From positions 1 through 12,169 of the forward strand of contig JAAZUZ010000036.1 in the NCBI GenBank assembly GCA_018623875.1: DNA of 12,169 bases, written 5' to 3'. Source of the stretch: Synechococcus sp. HW_metabat.21. Its GTDB lineage: Bacteria > Cyanobacteriota > Cyanobacteriia > PCC-6307 > Cyanobiaceae. Positions 6,727 to 12,169 of the stretch are shown here, piece after piece. Below the pieces are notes generated by a model. That model searched no databases, was not told where the DNA came from, and saw only the letters and a list, made by a program, of their open reading frames with translations. Position 1 is the first letter of the stretch, and each line of letters begins with the position of its first letter. The position numbers and the translations under genes are program-made.

Positions 6727-8723
6727 CTTCTCAAACCTCCGGCCGTAACGGCGCCGCCAAGCAGCCCCACCTGCGGGTGATTCCCCTGGGTGGTCTGCAC
6801 GAGATCGGCAAGAACACCTGCGTGTTCGAGTACGGCGACGACATCATGCTCGTGGACGCGGGCCTCGCTTTCCCCAGCGATGGGATGCACGGCGTGAACG
6901 TCGTGATGCCCGACACCAGCTATCTCAAGGAGAACCAGAACCGCATCCGCGGAATGATCGTGACCCATGGTCACGAGGACCACATTGGTGGTATTTCGCA
7001 CCACCTCAAGAACTTCAATATCCCGGTCATCTATGGCCCCCGGTTGGCCATGTCGATGCTCCAGGGAAAGATGGAGGAGGCCGGCGTTACCGATCGCACC
7101 ACCATCCAGACCGTGGGTCCGCGGGATGTGGTGAAGGTCGGCCAGCACTTCTCGGTGGAGTTCATCCGGAACACCCACTCGATGGCAGACAGCTTCTCGC
7201 TGGCCATCACCACCCCTGTTGGGACGATCATCTTCACGGGTGACTTCAAGTTCGACCACACCCCGGTCGACGGCGAGTACTTCGACATGGCTCGCCTCGC
7301 CCACCACGGCGAGCAGGGCGTTCTCTGCCTCTTCAGCGATTCCACCAACGCCGAAGTCCCCGGCTTCTGCCCCCCCGAGCGTTCGGTCTTCCCGGCCCTG
7401 GATCGCCACATCGCCCAGGCCGAAGGCCGGGTCATCGTGACGACCTTTGCGAGCTCGATCCATCGCGTCGCGATGATCCTGGAGCTGGCCATGAAGAACG
7501 GCCGCAAAGTCGGTCTCCTCGGCCGCTCGATGCTCAACGTGATCGCCAAGGCCCGTGAGTTGGGCTACATGCGCGCTCCGGATGATCTGTTCGTTCCGAT
7601 CAAGCAGATTCGCGATCTCCCTGACCGCGAGACCCTGCTGCTCATGACCGGTAGCCAGGGTGAGCCGTTGGCTGCCTTGAGCCGCATTTCCCGCGGCGAG
7701 CACCCCCAGGTGCAGGTGAAGCCCAGCGACACGATCATCTTCTCCGCGAGCCCGATCCCTGGGAACACCATCTCGGTGGTGAACACCATCGACCGGCTGA
7801 TGATGCTCGGGGCCAAGGTGGTCTATGGCAAGGGCGAGGGCATCCACGTCTCTGGCCACGGCTTCCAGGAGGACCAGAAGCTGATGCTGGCCCTCACCCG
7901 TCCCAAGTTCTTCGTGCCGGTGCATGGCGAGCACCGCATGCTCGTCTGCCACAGCAAGACCGCCCAGTCCATGGGCGTTCCGGCCGACAACATGTTGATC
8001 ATCGATAACGGTGACGTCGTCGAGCTGACGGCCGACTCGATCAAGAAGGGCGAACCCGTGAAGGCGGGCATCGAACTCCTGGATGCGTCCCGTAACGGCA
8101 TCGTCGATGCCCGCGTGCTCAAGGAGCGTCAGCAGCTCGCCGATGACGGTGTGATCACCATGCTGGCCGTGATCAGCACCGACGGTGTGATGGCAGCCCC
8201 TCCGCGGGTCAACCTGCGTGGTGTGGTGACCGCGGCCGATCCCCGCAAGCTCAGCCTCTGGACCGAGAGGGAAATCACCTGGGTGCTCGAGAACCGCTGG
8301 CAGCAGCTCTCCCGTAACACCGGTGGCAAGGCCCCTGAGGTCGACTGGATGGGCGTGCAGAGGGAAATCGAGGTGGGCCTGCAGCGCCGCTTGCGCCGTG
8401 AACTGCAAGTCGAGCCGCTGATCATTTGTCTGGTTCAGCCCGCCCCTGGCGGCACCCCGGCCTACAAGGGCCGTGCCGACGCCGAGCCCGACACCCGTCC
8501 GGCACCCCGTGGCCGCCGTGACGGCAACCGCGATGGCAACCGCGACCGGAATCGTGCCCCTCGCCGTGAGTTGGCTCCTGTGGGTGCTGCTGCCTCTGCC
8601 GCACCCTCCTCGGCTCCCGCACCGGTTGCTGCAGCCAAGGCTGCCCCTGTGGCCGCTGCGGCGAAGGTCGAGGAACCGGAAATCGCCGGCCGGACCCGCC
8701 GCCGCCGCTCCACCGCGAGCTGA
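6723..8723 (+). CDS. rnj: Ribonuclease J (beta-CASP metallo-beta-lactamase RNase)
   Basis: RNase J is a 5'-3' exo- and endoribonuclease of mRNA decay and rRNA/tRNA maturation. The 666-residue product has the zinc-binding motif THGHEDHIGG (His82, His84, Asp86, His87), then His152 (RNTHS) and Asp174 (FTGDF). Beta-CASP features follow: TTFASSIHR (240-248), MTGSQGEP (308-315), SGHG (377-380) and PVHGEH (399-404). The RNase J C-terminal domain follows to ~575. The last ~90 residues are an extra tail: basic, with GNRD repeats (601-611, nt 8523-8555), then Ala/Pro-rich, ending in TRRRRS. A TGA directly precedes the ATG in frame, so the start cannot lie further upstream. Linkage to dapA recurs in Bacillus (asd-dapG-dapA-rnjB) and in mycobacteria, so the context supports the call. 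Which RNAs it cuts cannot be told from sequence. Confidence 0.96.
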   Translation: MTSQTSGRNGAAKQPHLRVIPLGGLHEIGKNTCVFEYGDDIMLVDAGLAFPSDGMHGVNVVMPDTSYLKENQNRIRGMIVTHGHEDHIGGISHHLKNFNIPVIYGPRLAMSMLQGKMEEAGVTDRTTIQTVGPRDVVKVGQHFSVEFIRNTHSMADSFSLAITTPVGTIIFTGDFKFDHTPVDGEYFDMARLAHHGEQGVLCLFSDSTNAEVPGFCPPERSVFPALDRHIAQAEGRVIVTTFASSIHRVAMILELAMKNGRKVGLLGRSMLNVIAKARELGYMRAPDDLFVPIKQIRDLPDRETLLLMTGSQGEPLAALSRISRGEHPQVQVKPSDTIIFSASPIPGNTISVVNTIDRLMMLGAKVVYGKGEGIHVSGHGFQEDQKLMLALTRPKFFVPVHGEHRMLVCHSKTAQSMGVPADNMLIIDNGDVVELTADSIKKGEPVKAGIELLDASRNGIVDARVLKERQQLADDGVITMLAVISTDGVMAAPPRVNLRGVVTAADPRKLSLWTEREITWVLENRWQQLSRNTGGKAPEVDWMGVQREIEVGLQRRLRRELQVEPLIICLVQPAPGGTPAYKGRADAEPDTRPAPRGRRDGNRDGNRDRNRAPRRELAPVGAAASAAPSSAPAPVAAAKAAPVAAAAKVEEPEIAGRTRRRRSTAS

Positions 8724-8726
8724 GTC

Positions 8727-8754
8727 CTGGGGCGGCTTAGGACCGCCTCAGTTT
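8727..8754 (+). terminator. First hairpin after rnj
   Basis: CTGGGGCGG (8727-8735) pairs with CCGCCTCAG (8743-8751) in a 9-bp stem with one G-T pair and a 7-base loop, followed by only TTT. It begins 3 bases after the rnj stop and spans the stop codon of the convergent gene. The short T-run makes it a weak terminator alone; it may work with the stronger hairpin just downstream. Confidence 0.45.
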
Positions 8755-9537
8755 GAAGAACCGTCTCCAGCTTCCGCCCCGCTCCTGGGGCTGCTGGGGG
8801 CGGTTTTCGTTTGGTGGGTCGTCTGGGTTTGGGGCCAGTTCCACCACGAGGTTGCCCAGGCTGTAGTCAGGACCGGAGTCCTGCTCGTCGACCAGTTCCA
8901 CTTCAGCGGGGGGTGCTGGCTCCTTCTTCCTTTCTGAGGTGTCCTCGCCATCCCCTTCGGTCAGGGAATGGTCTGCGGGTTGCTCTGCTTGTGAGGCGCT
9001 GGTTGCCTCGTTTGCCGTTGTGCCTGTCCCCCAGGGGGTGGCAGGCGTGCCTGCCCGTGGGAGCGGCGTGGCCGCTGGCGGGCTGGCGGGCACCTCGCGC
9101 CAAGCCGTCTGAAGAGCGGTGAGCGCCTCCTGGGGTTCGCTGAGCAGGCTCAACCAAGGGGTGGCGGGGAGCTCGAGATCCCCTGGCGTGACAGGGCTGG
9201 AGGCTTGGGTGTTGGCCGCTGGGGCGGTGCTCGCGGCTGGTTGCTCCTCGCAGCGTTTCAGACCGGCTTGGGCGAGCTCCACCAGGGTCGTTGGCGCGGT
9301 GCTGCGGGCCACGGCTTGGTAGTAGGCCCGGGCCTCATCGGGTTGTCCCAGTCCATAGAGATGGATGTGGCCGGTGAGCAGTTGCAGTCGCCCCAGGACG
9401 GCCTGGGTTTTTGGTGGGGCGTCCGGCCTATTGAGTTCCGTCAGCAGCGCCTCAGCCCGTTCGAGTGCGTCGCTGAACTGCCCTTCTCCGTAGGCCCGTT
9501 CGATGGCTCCGTAGCGACCTTCGCTGGCGCTGCTCAT
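8737..9537 (-). CDS. Hypothetical TPR-like protein with long disordered C-terminal region
   Basis: I do not recognise a named gene. From ATG 9537 the product is 266 residues. Residues ~5-97 are helical and resemble two TPR-like hairpins (YGEGQFSDALERAEALL; then GHIHLYGLGQPDEARAYYQAV). Residues ~100-250 are rich in Pro, Ala, Thr, Glu and probably disordered, including acidic stretches (EGDGEDTSE) and a hydrophobic patch YSLGNLVVELAP (225-236). The end is basic and aromatic, SWRRFFKLRRS. No signal peptide or membrane segment is visible. The frame stays open to 9660, but that would overlap the tilS coding end by 97 bases and add an atypical Arg/Pro-rich leader, so ATG 9537, 26 bases after the tilS stop, is preferred. 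Co-transcription with tilS is likely. TPR-like folds bind proteins, so a scaffold role is possible but unproven. Confidence 0.75.
   Translation of the reverse strand: MSSASEGRYGAIERAYGEGQFSDALERAEALLTELNRPDAPPKTQAVLGRLQLLTGHIHLYGLGQPDEARAYYQAVARSTAPTTLVELAQAGLKRCEEQPAASTAPAANTQASSPVTPGDLELPATPWLSLLSEPQEALTALQTAWREVPASPPAATPLPRAGTPATPWGTGTTANEATSASQAEQPADHSLTEGDGEDTSERKKEPAPPAEVELVDEQDSGPDYSLGNLVVELAPNPDDPPNENRPQQPQERGGSWRRFFKLRRS
8757..8812 (+). terminator. Long terminator-like hairpin for rnj, inside the 3' end of the facing gene
   Basis: AACCGTCTCCAGC (8759-8771) pairs along its whole length with GCTGGGGGCGGTT (8793-8805), 13 bp including two G-T pairs and extendable by two. An inner stem GCCCC/GGGGC (8776-8780 with 8787-8791) caps it. 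TTTTCGTTT follows (8804-8812). The G-T pairs would become A-C mismatches in the other strand's RNA, so the fold is better in the plus direction. It lies within the last codons of the convergent minus-strand gene, which therefore share sequence with the probable rnj terminator. Confidence 0.6.
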
Positions 9538-9563
9538 GGCCGTGCGCTGCTCTCGACCAGGTT

Positions 9564-10580
9564 TTAGGTCGCTTTGCGTGAACTGGCCGCGTTTCCCTCG
9601 GGCTCCATCCAGATCAGCTCGCGGTCCCAACGCAGGCAGCGCCCGCGGCTGAGATCCCATTGGCCTGGTCCACCCTCGGGCGGGAGGCGATGCAGCAGCA
9701 GCTCCAATTGCTCGGCGTTGCCCAGGCTGATGCCCTGAACCTCCAGCCAGCGATGCAGGAGCCGCCGTTGGTTGCTGCGGGCGAGGGCCGTGAAGGACCG
9801 GCGGTGCAAGGCCCGCTGGGCTTGGGGTGTGAAGCGCTCGAGGCTGGTTAAGGCGAGTTCCTCCAACTGGCTCTGCCCCTCCGCTTCTTGGCTCAGCCGT
9901 TCGCTGAGTTGGCTGATGCGCGTGCTCGCTCCGGGGTGCAGTGCCTCCAGTACCGGCAGGACCTCATGGCGCACCCGATTGCGGCTGAAGCGCGGATCGC
10001 TGTTGCTGGGGTCCAGCCAAATCGGCAAGCCCAGCTCTTGGCAGACCTGGGCGGTGTCGCTGCGGCAGAACGCCAGCAGGGGACGCACCAGCTCGGTCGT
10101 GCCGCTGAGGCTCCGCCTCGACCTGAGGCTGGTGAGGCCGCGGCGATGGCTGCCCCTGGCGAGCTGGAGCAGAACCGTCTCGCTGCGGTCGCTCGCCGTG
10201 TGGCCGGTCACCACCCGGCGGCATCCCAGCCGTTGGGCCAGGGCCTCGAGCTGCCCGTAGCGCCAGGCGCGGGCCGAGGCTTCATCCGCCTGGGGGCTGC
10301 TCCAGTGGTCGATCGCGATCGCTAGCCCCTGCTCCCGGGCCCAGGCCTGGAGTTCGCGGGCCTGCTGCGCGGCGTCGGGGCGCCAGCCGTGGTTGCCATG
10401 CCAGAGCTGCAGCGGCCAGTGGTGGAGCCGCCTCAGGTCGCTCAAGAGTCCCACCAGGGCCATCGAGTCCTGGCCTCCGGAGACCGCCAGCAGCAGGGGC
10501 TCCCCATCGGGCAGCAGATCGCGCTGCTGGAGCAACTGCTGGTGCAGCCGCCGATGCAGGTCGCTCCAGCGTTCAGCCAT
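9564..10580 (-). CDS. tilS: tRNA(Ile)-lysidine synthetase
   Basis: TilS attaches lysine to C34 of the CAU-anticodon tRNA-Ile, changing its amino-acid and codon identity from Met/AUG to Ile/AUA; it is essential where known. The 338-residue product has the ATP-pyrophosphatase P-loop SGGQDS (34-39, in LLAVSGGQDS). The TilS signatures GHTASDRSET (126-135), LARGSHRRGL, LDPSN and RNRVRHEVLP (200-209) follow. A central HRRSFTALARSNQRRLLHRWLE region matches the TilS substrate-binding domain. At ~338 residues it is of the short type, lacking the full C-terminal domain of the ~430-residue E. coli enzyme. HTASD replaces the usual HHADD, a variant I associate with cyanobacteria and plastids. A GTG sits directly upstream (10583-10581); I prefer the ATG. 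It is divergent from the ycf23 gene with ~60 bases between. Confidence 0.94.
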   Translation of the reverse strand: MAERWSDLHRRLHQQLLQQRDLLPDGEPLLLAVSGGQDSMALVGLLSDLRRLHHWPLQLWHGNHGWRPDAAQQARELQAWAREQGLAIAIDHWSSPQADEASARAWRYGQLEALAQRLGCRRVVTGHTASDRSETVLLQLARGSHRRGLTSLRSRRSLSGTTELVRPLLAFCRSDTAQVCQELGLPIWLDPSNSDPRFSRNRVRHEVLPVLEALHPGASTRISQLSERLSQEAEGQSQLEELALTSLERFTPQAQRALHRRSFTALARSNQRRLLHRWLEVQGISLGNAEQLELLLHRLPPEGGPGQWDLSRGRCLRWDRELIWMEPEGNAASSRKAT

Positions 10581-10610
10581 CACCCCAGCCTGAATCGCCC
10601 TGGCCCAGCG

Positions 10611-10619
10611 TGTGAGAAT
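10611..10619 (+). promoter_or_regulatory. Possible extended -10 element for the DUF561 gene
   Basis: TGTGAGAAT fits an extended -10 (TG, one base, then GAGAAT, 4 of 6 matches to TATAAT) 23 bases before the ATG, in the ~60-base gap between divergent tilS and this gene. No good -35 is present. This is a weak match, offered as the best candidate. Confidence 0.25.
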
Positions 10620-10642
10620 CGCAAAACTCCATCTGTACTGGC

Positions 10643-11398
10643 ATGTCCCGCCTCGATCGGCTGCCCGCTTCCCTTCGCACGGCCCTGGCCGAGAAGCGTG
10701 CTCTCAAGGTGATTGCTGGCCTCACCAACTTTGACGCCGCCAGCGTTGAGCGCATCAGCCGCGCAGCCGGCCTCGGTGGTGCTGATCTGATCGACGTGGC
10801 CTGTGACGCCGAGCTGGTGCAGCTGGCTGCCTCCGTCTCGGGTCTGCCCATCTGCGTGAGCGCCGTCGATCCTGAGCTGTTCCCCGCCGCGGTGGCCGCC
10901 GGTGCCGCCATGGTCGAGATCGGTAACTACGACGCCTTCTACCCCCTGGGTCGCATCTTTGATGCCGCTGAGGTGCTCTCCATCACCCGCCGCACCCGCG
11001 AATTGCTGCCTGAGGTGGTCCTGAGCGTGACCGTCCCCCACGTGCTGCCCCTGGACCAGCAGGAGCAGCTCGCCGCTGATCTCGTGGCCGCTGGCGCCGA
11101 CATCATCCAGACCGAGGGTGGCACGAGTGCCAAGCCTTTCAGCGCCGGCAGCCTCGGCCTGATCGAGAAGGCCGCCCCCACCCTGGCCGCCGCCCACAGC
11201 ATCAGCCGCGCCGTGGCTGTGCCCGTGCTGTGCGCGTCGGGCCTGTCCTCTGTGACCGTGCCGATGGCCATCGCCTCTGGCGCCGCTGGCGTGGGTGTGG
11301 GCTCCGCCGTCAACAAGCTCAACGATGAGCTGGTCATGGTCGCCGTGGTTCGCGGCCTGCGTGAAGCCCTGGGCACGGCCGTTCAGGCCGCCGTCTGA
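10643..11398 (+). CDS. ycf23: Ycf23/DUF561 family TIM-barrel protein of unknown function
   Basis: The 251-residue product matches the DUF561/Ycf23 family, found in cyanobacteria and in plastid genomes of red algae and some others. Recognisable stretches are KVIAGLTNFD (22-31), GGADLIDVACD (45-55), GLPICVSAV, MVEIGNYDAFYPLG (90-103), LSVTVPHVLPLDQQ and IIQTEGGTS (154-162). The barrel end is ASGLSSVTVPMA...GVGVGSAVNKL. The alternating strands and the GxGVGSA motif near the C-terminus are typical of a (beta/alpha)8 phosphate-binding barrel, so a small phosphorylated ligand is plausible. The reaction is unknown; a link to nitrogen regulation has been suggested for the family, which I cannot test here. 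The ATG starts the conserved region directly. It is a single-gene unit: divergent from tilS and closed by an intrinsic terminator. Confidence 0.88.
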   Translation: MSRLDRLPASLRTALAEKRALKVIAGLTNFDAASVERISRAAGLGGADLIDVACDAELVQLAASVSGLPICVSAVDPELFPAAVAAGAAMVEIGNYDAFYPLGRIFDAAEVLSITRRTRELLPEVVLSVTVPHVLPLDQQEQLAADLVAAGADIIQTEGGTSAKPFSAGSLGLIEKAAPTLAAAHSISRAVAVPVLCASGLSSVTVPMAIASGAAGVGVGSAVNKLNDELVMVAVVRGLREALGTAVQAAV

Positions 11399-11426
11399 GA
11401 TTCAACGCTGCATCGCGTTTGATCTG

Positions 11427-11455
11427 ACCCATGCCCTGCGGGGCATGGGTTTTTT
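11427..11455 (+). terminator. Intrinsic terminator of the DUF561 gene
   Basis: ACCCATGCCC (11427-11436) pairs perfectly with GGGCATGGGT (11441-11450) around the tetraloop TGCG, giving a 10-bp stem followed directly by five more T. It lies 28 bases after the stop codon. It is a textbook Rho-independent terminator and separates this gene from uvrB. Confidence 0.93.
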
Positions 11456-11503
11456 GTTGTCGGGGCATCCACGCCGCCTGGGCGGTTGTCCGAGAATGGC
11501 CCG

Positions 11504-12169
11504 ATGCCTAACCCGTTTGAAATCCACGCTCCCTACGAGCCCAAAGGGGATCAGCCCGAGGCGATCAAGGCGCTCGTGGCTGGCGTGGAATCGGGCGAGC
11601 GCTATCAGACCCTGCTGGGGGCGACGGGAACCGGTAAGACCTTCACCATCGCCAACGTCATTGCCAAGACCGGCAGGCCGGCTTTGGTCTTGGCCCACAA
11701 CAAAACCCTGGCGGCCCAGCTCTGTAATGAGCTCCGGGAGTTCTTTCCGAAGAACGCCGTTGAGTACTTCATCTCGTACTACGACTACTACCAACCGGAG
11801 GCGTATGTGCCCGTCTCCGATACCTACATCGCCAAAACGGCGTCGATCAACGAAGAGATCGACATGTTGCGGCACTCCGCGACCCGCTCGCTCTTTGAGC
11901 GCCGCGATGTGATCGTCGTCGCCTCCATCAGTTGTATTTACGGCCTTGGGATTCCGAGTGAATACCTCAAGGCGGCCGTCAAATTTGAGGTCGGTGAAAC
12001 CCTCGACCTGCGCGGCTCCTTGCGGGAGTTGGTCAACAACCAGTACTCCCGCAACGACCTCGAGATCTCTCGCGGACGCTTTCGGGTGCGGGGTGATGTG
12101 CTCGAGATCGGCCCCGCCTACGAAGACCGCCTAGTGCGGATCGAGCTCTTCGGCGATGAGGTCGAGGCC
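11504..12169 (+). CDS. uvrB: Excinuclease ABC subunit B (UvrB), C-terminus beyond window
   Basis: UvrB is the damage-verifying helicase-like subunit of nucleotide excision repair; it is loaded by UvrA and recruits UvrC. My translation gives 222 open codons to the window edge, about one third of the usual ~670. Visible are YEPKGDQPEAI (11-21), Walker A GATGTGKT (39-46), the TLAAQL motif (68-73), and the beta-hairpin region YFISYYDYYQPEAYVPVSDT (88-107) that clamps and inspects DNA. VVASISCIYGLG (138-149) and the start of domain 2 with its FGDEVE motif follow. The ATG is chosen because PF-IHAPYEPKGDQP follows as in the family. A GAGAAT (11492-11497) lies just upstream; if it were a -10, the message would be nearly leaderless, but this is weak. 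CCGCC/GGCGG (11474-11485) forms a small hairpin before it. Confidence 0.97.
   Translation, partial: MPNPFEIHAPYEPKGDQPEAIKALVAGVESGERYQTLLGATGTGKTFTIANVIAKTGRPALVLAHNKTLAAQLCNELREFFPKNAVEYFISYYDYYQPEAYVPVSDTYIAKTASINEEIDMLRHSATRSLFERRDVIVVASISCIYGLGIPSEYLKAAVKFEVGETLDLRGSLRELVNNQYSRNDLEISRGRFRVRGDVLEIGPAYEDRLVRIELFGDEVEA

Noticed and set aside
6603..8408. 601-codon open frame on the minus strand opposite rnj
   Set aside because: It is His/Asp/Glu-rich in the way typical of antisense shadows of high-GC genes, matches no family, and lies wholly over well-supported RNase J and dapA coding sequence.
9538..9660. 41-residue N-terminal extension of the TPR-like protein
   Set aside because: It would overlap tilS by 97 bases and encodes an Arg/Pro/Gly-rich leader; ATG 9537 after the tilS stop is simpler.

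Overview
This window looks like core chromosome from a picocyanobacterium of the Synechococcus/Cyanobium type. The signs are high GC content, start codons mostly without Shine-Dalgarno sequences, a ClpP2/ClpX pair read with trigger factor, a Ycf23 (DUF561) protein, and a short TilS carrying the cyanobacterial/plastid GHTASDRxET motif. Genus and species are inferred from general knowledge of the group; no search was run. No phage, plasmid, transposon, CRISPR or defence genes were seen, and no tRNA or rRNA.

Layout. (1) 1-4217, minus strand: the run tig - clpP - clpX - LRAT-domain gene. tig is transcribed first and the LRAT gene, cut off by the window edge, last. This is a protein folding and turnover cluster with an unexpected papain-like (NlpC/P60 superfamily) LRAT protein 6 bases behind clpX. 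A GC-rich hairpin lies between tig and clpP, two bases before the clpP start. (2) 4218-4643: a 426-base divergent promoter region, rich in pyrimidines on the plus strand towards asd. (3) 4644-8723, plus strand: asd - dapA - rnj. asd and dapA make two consecutive lysine/diaminopimelate steps and overlap by ATGA. RNase J follows after 85 bases that include a possible 10-codon leader ORF. Two plus-oriented hairpins after rnj, one inside the 3' end of the facing gene, look like its terminator. (4) 8737-10580, minus strand: tilS (tRNA-Ile lysidine synthetase), then an unrecognised TPR-like protein with a long disordered tail. (5) 10643-11398, plus strand: ycf23/DUF561 TIM-barrel protein of unknown function, ended by a textbook intrinsic terminator. 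(6) 11504-12169, plus strand: the first 222 codons of uvrB, running off the window.

Most of this is ordinary housekeeping DNA, and no previously undescribed system is visible. The points most worth a second look are the LRAT-domain gene attached to the clp cluster, the tig-clpP hairpin, the terminator embedded in a convergent coding sequence, the mini-ORF in front of rnj, and the orphan TPR-like gene.
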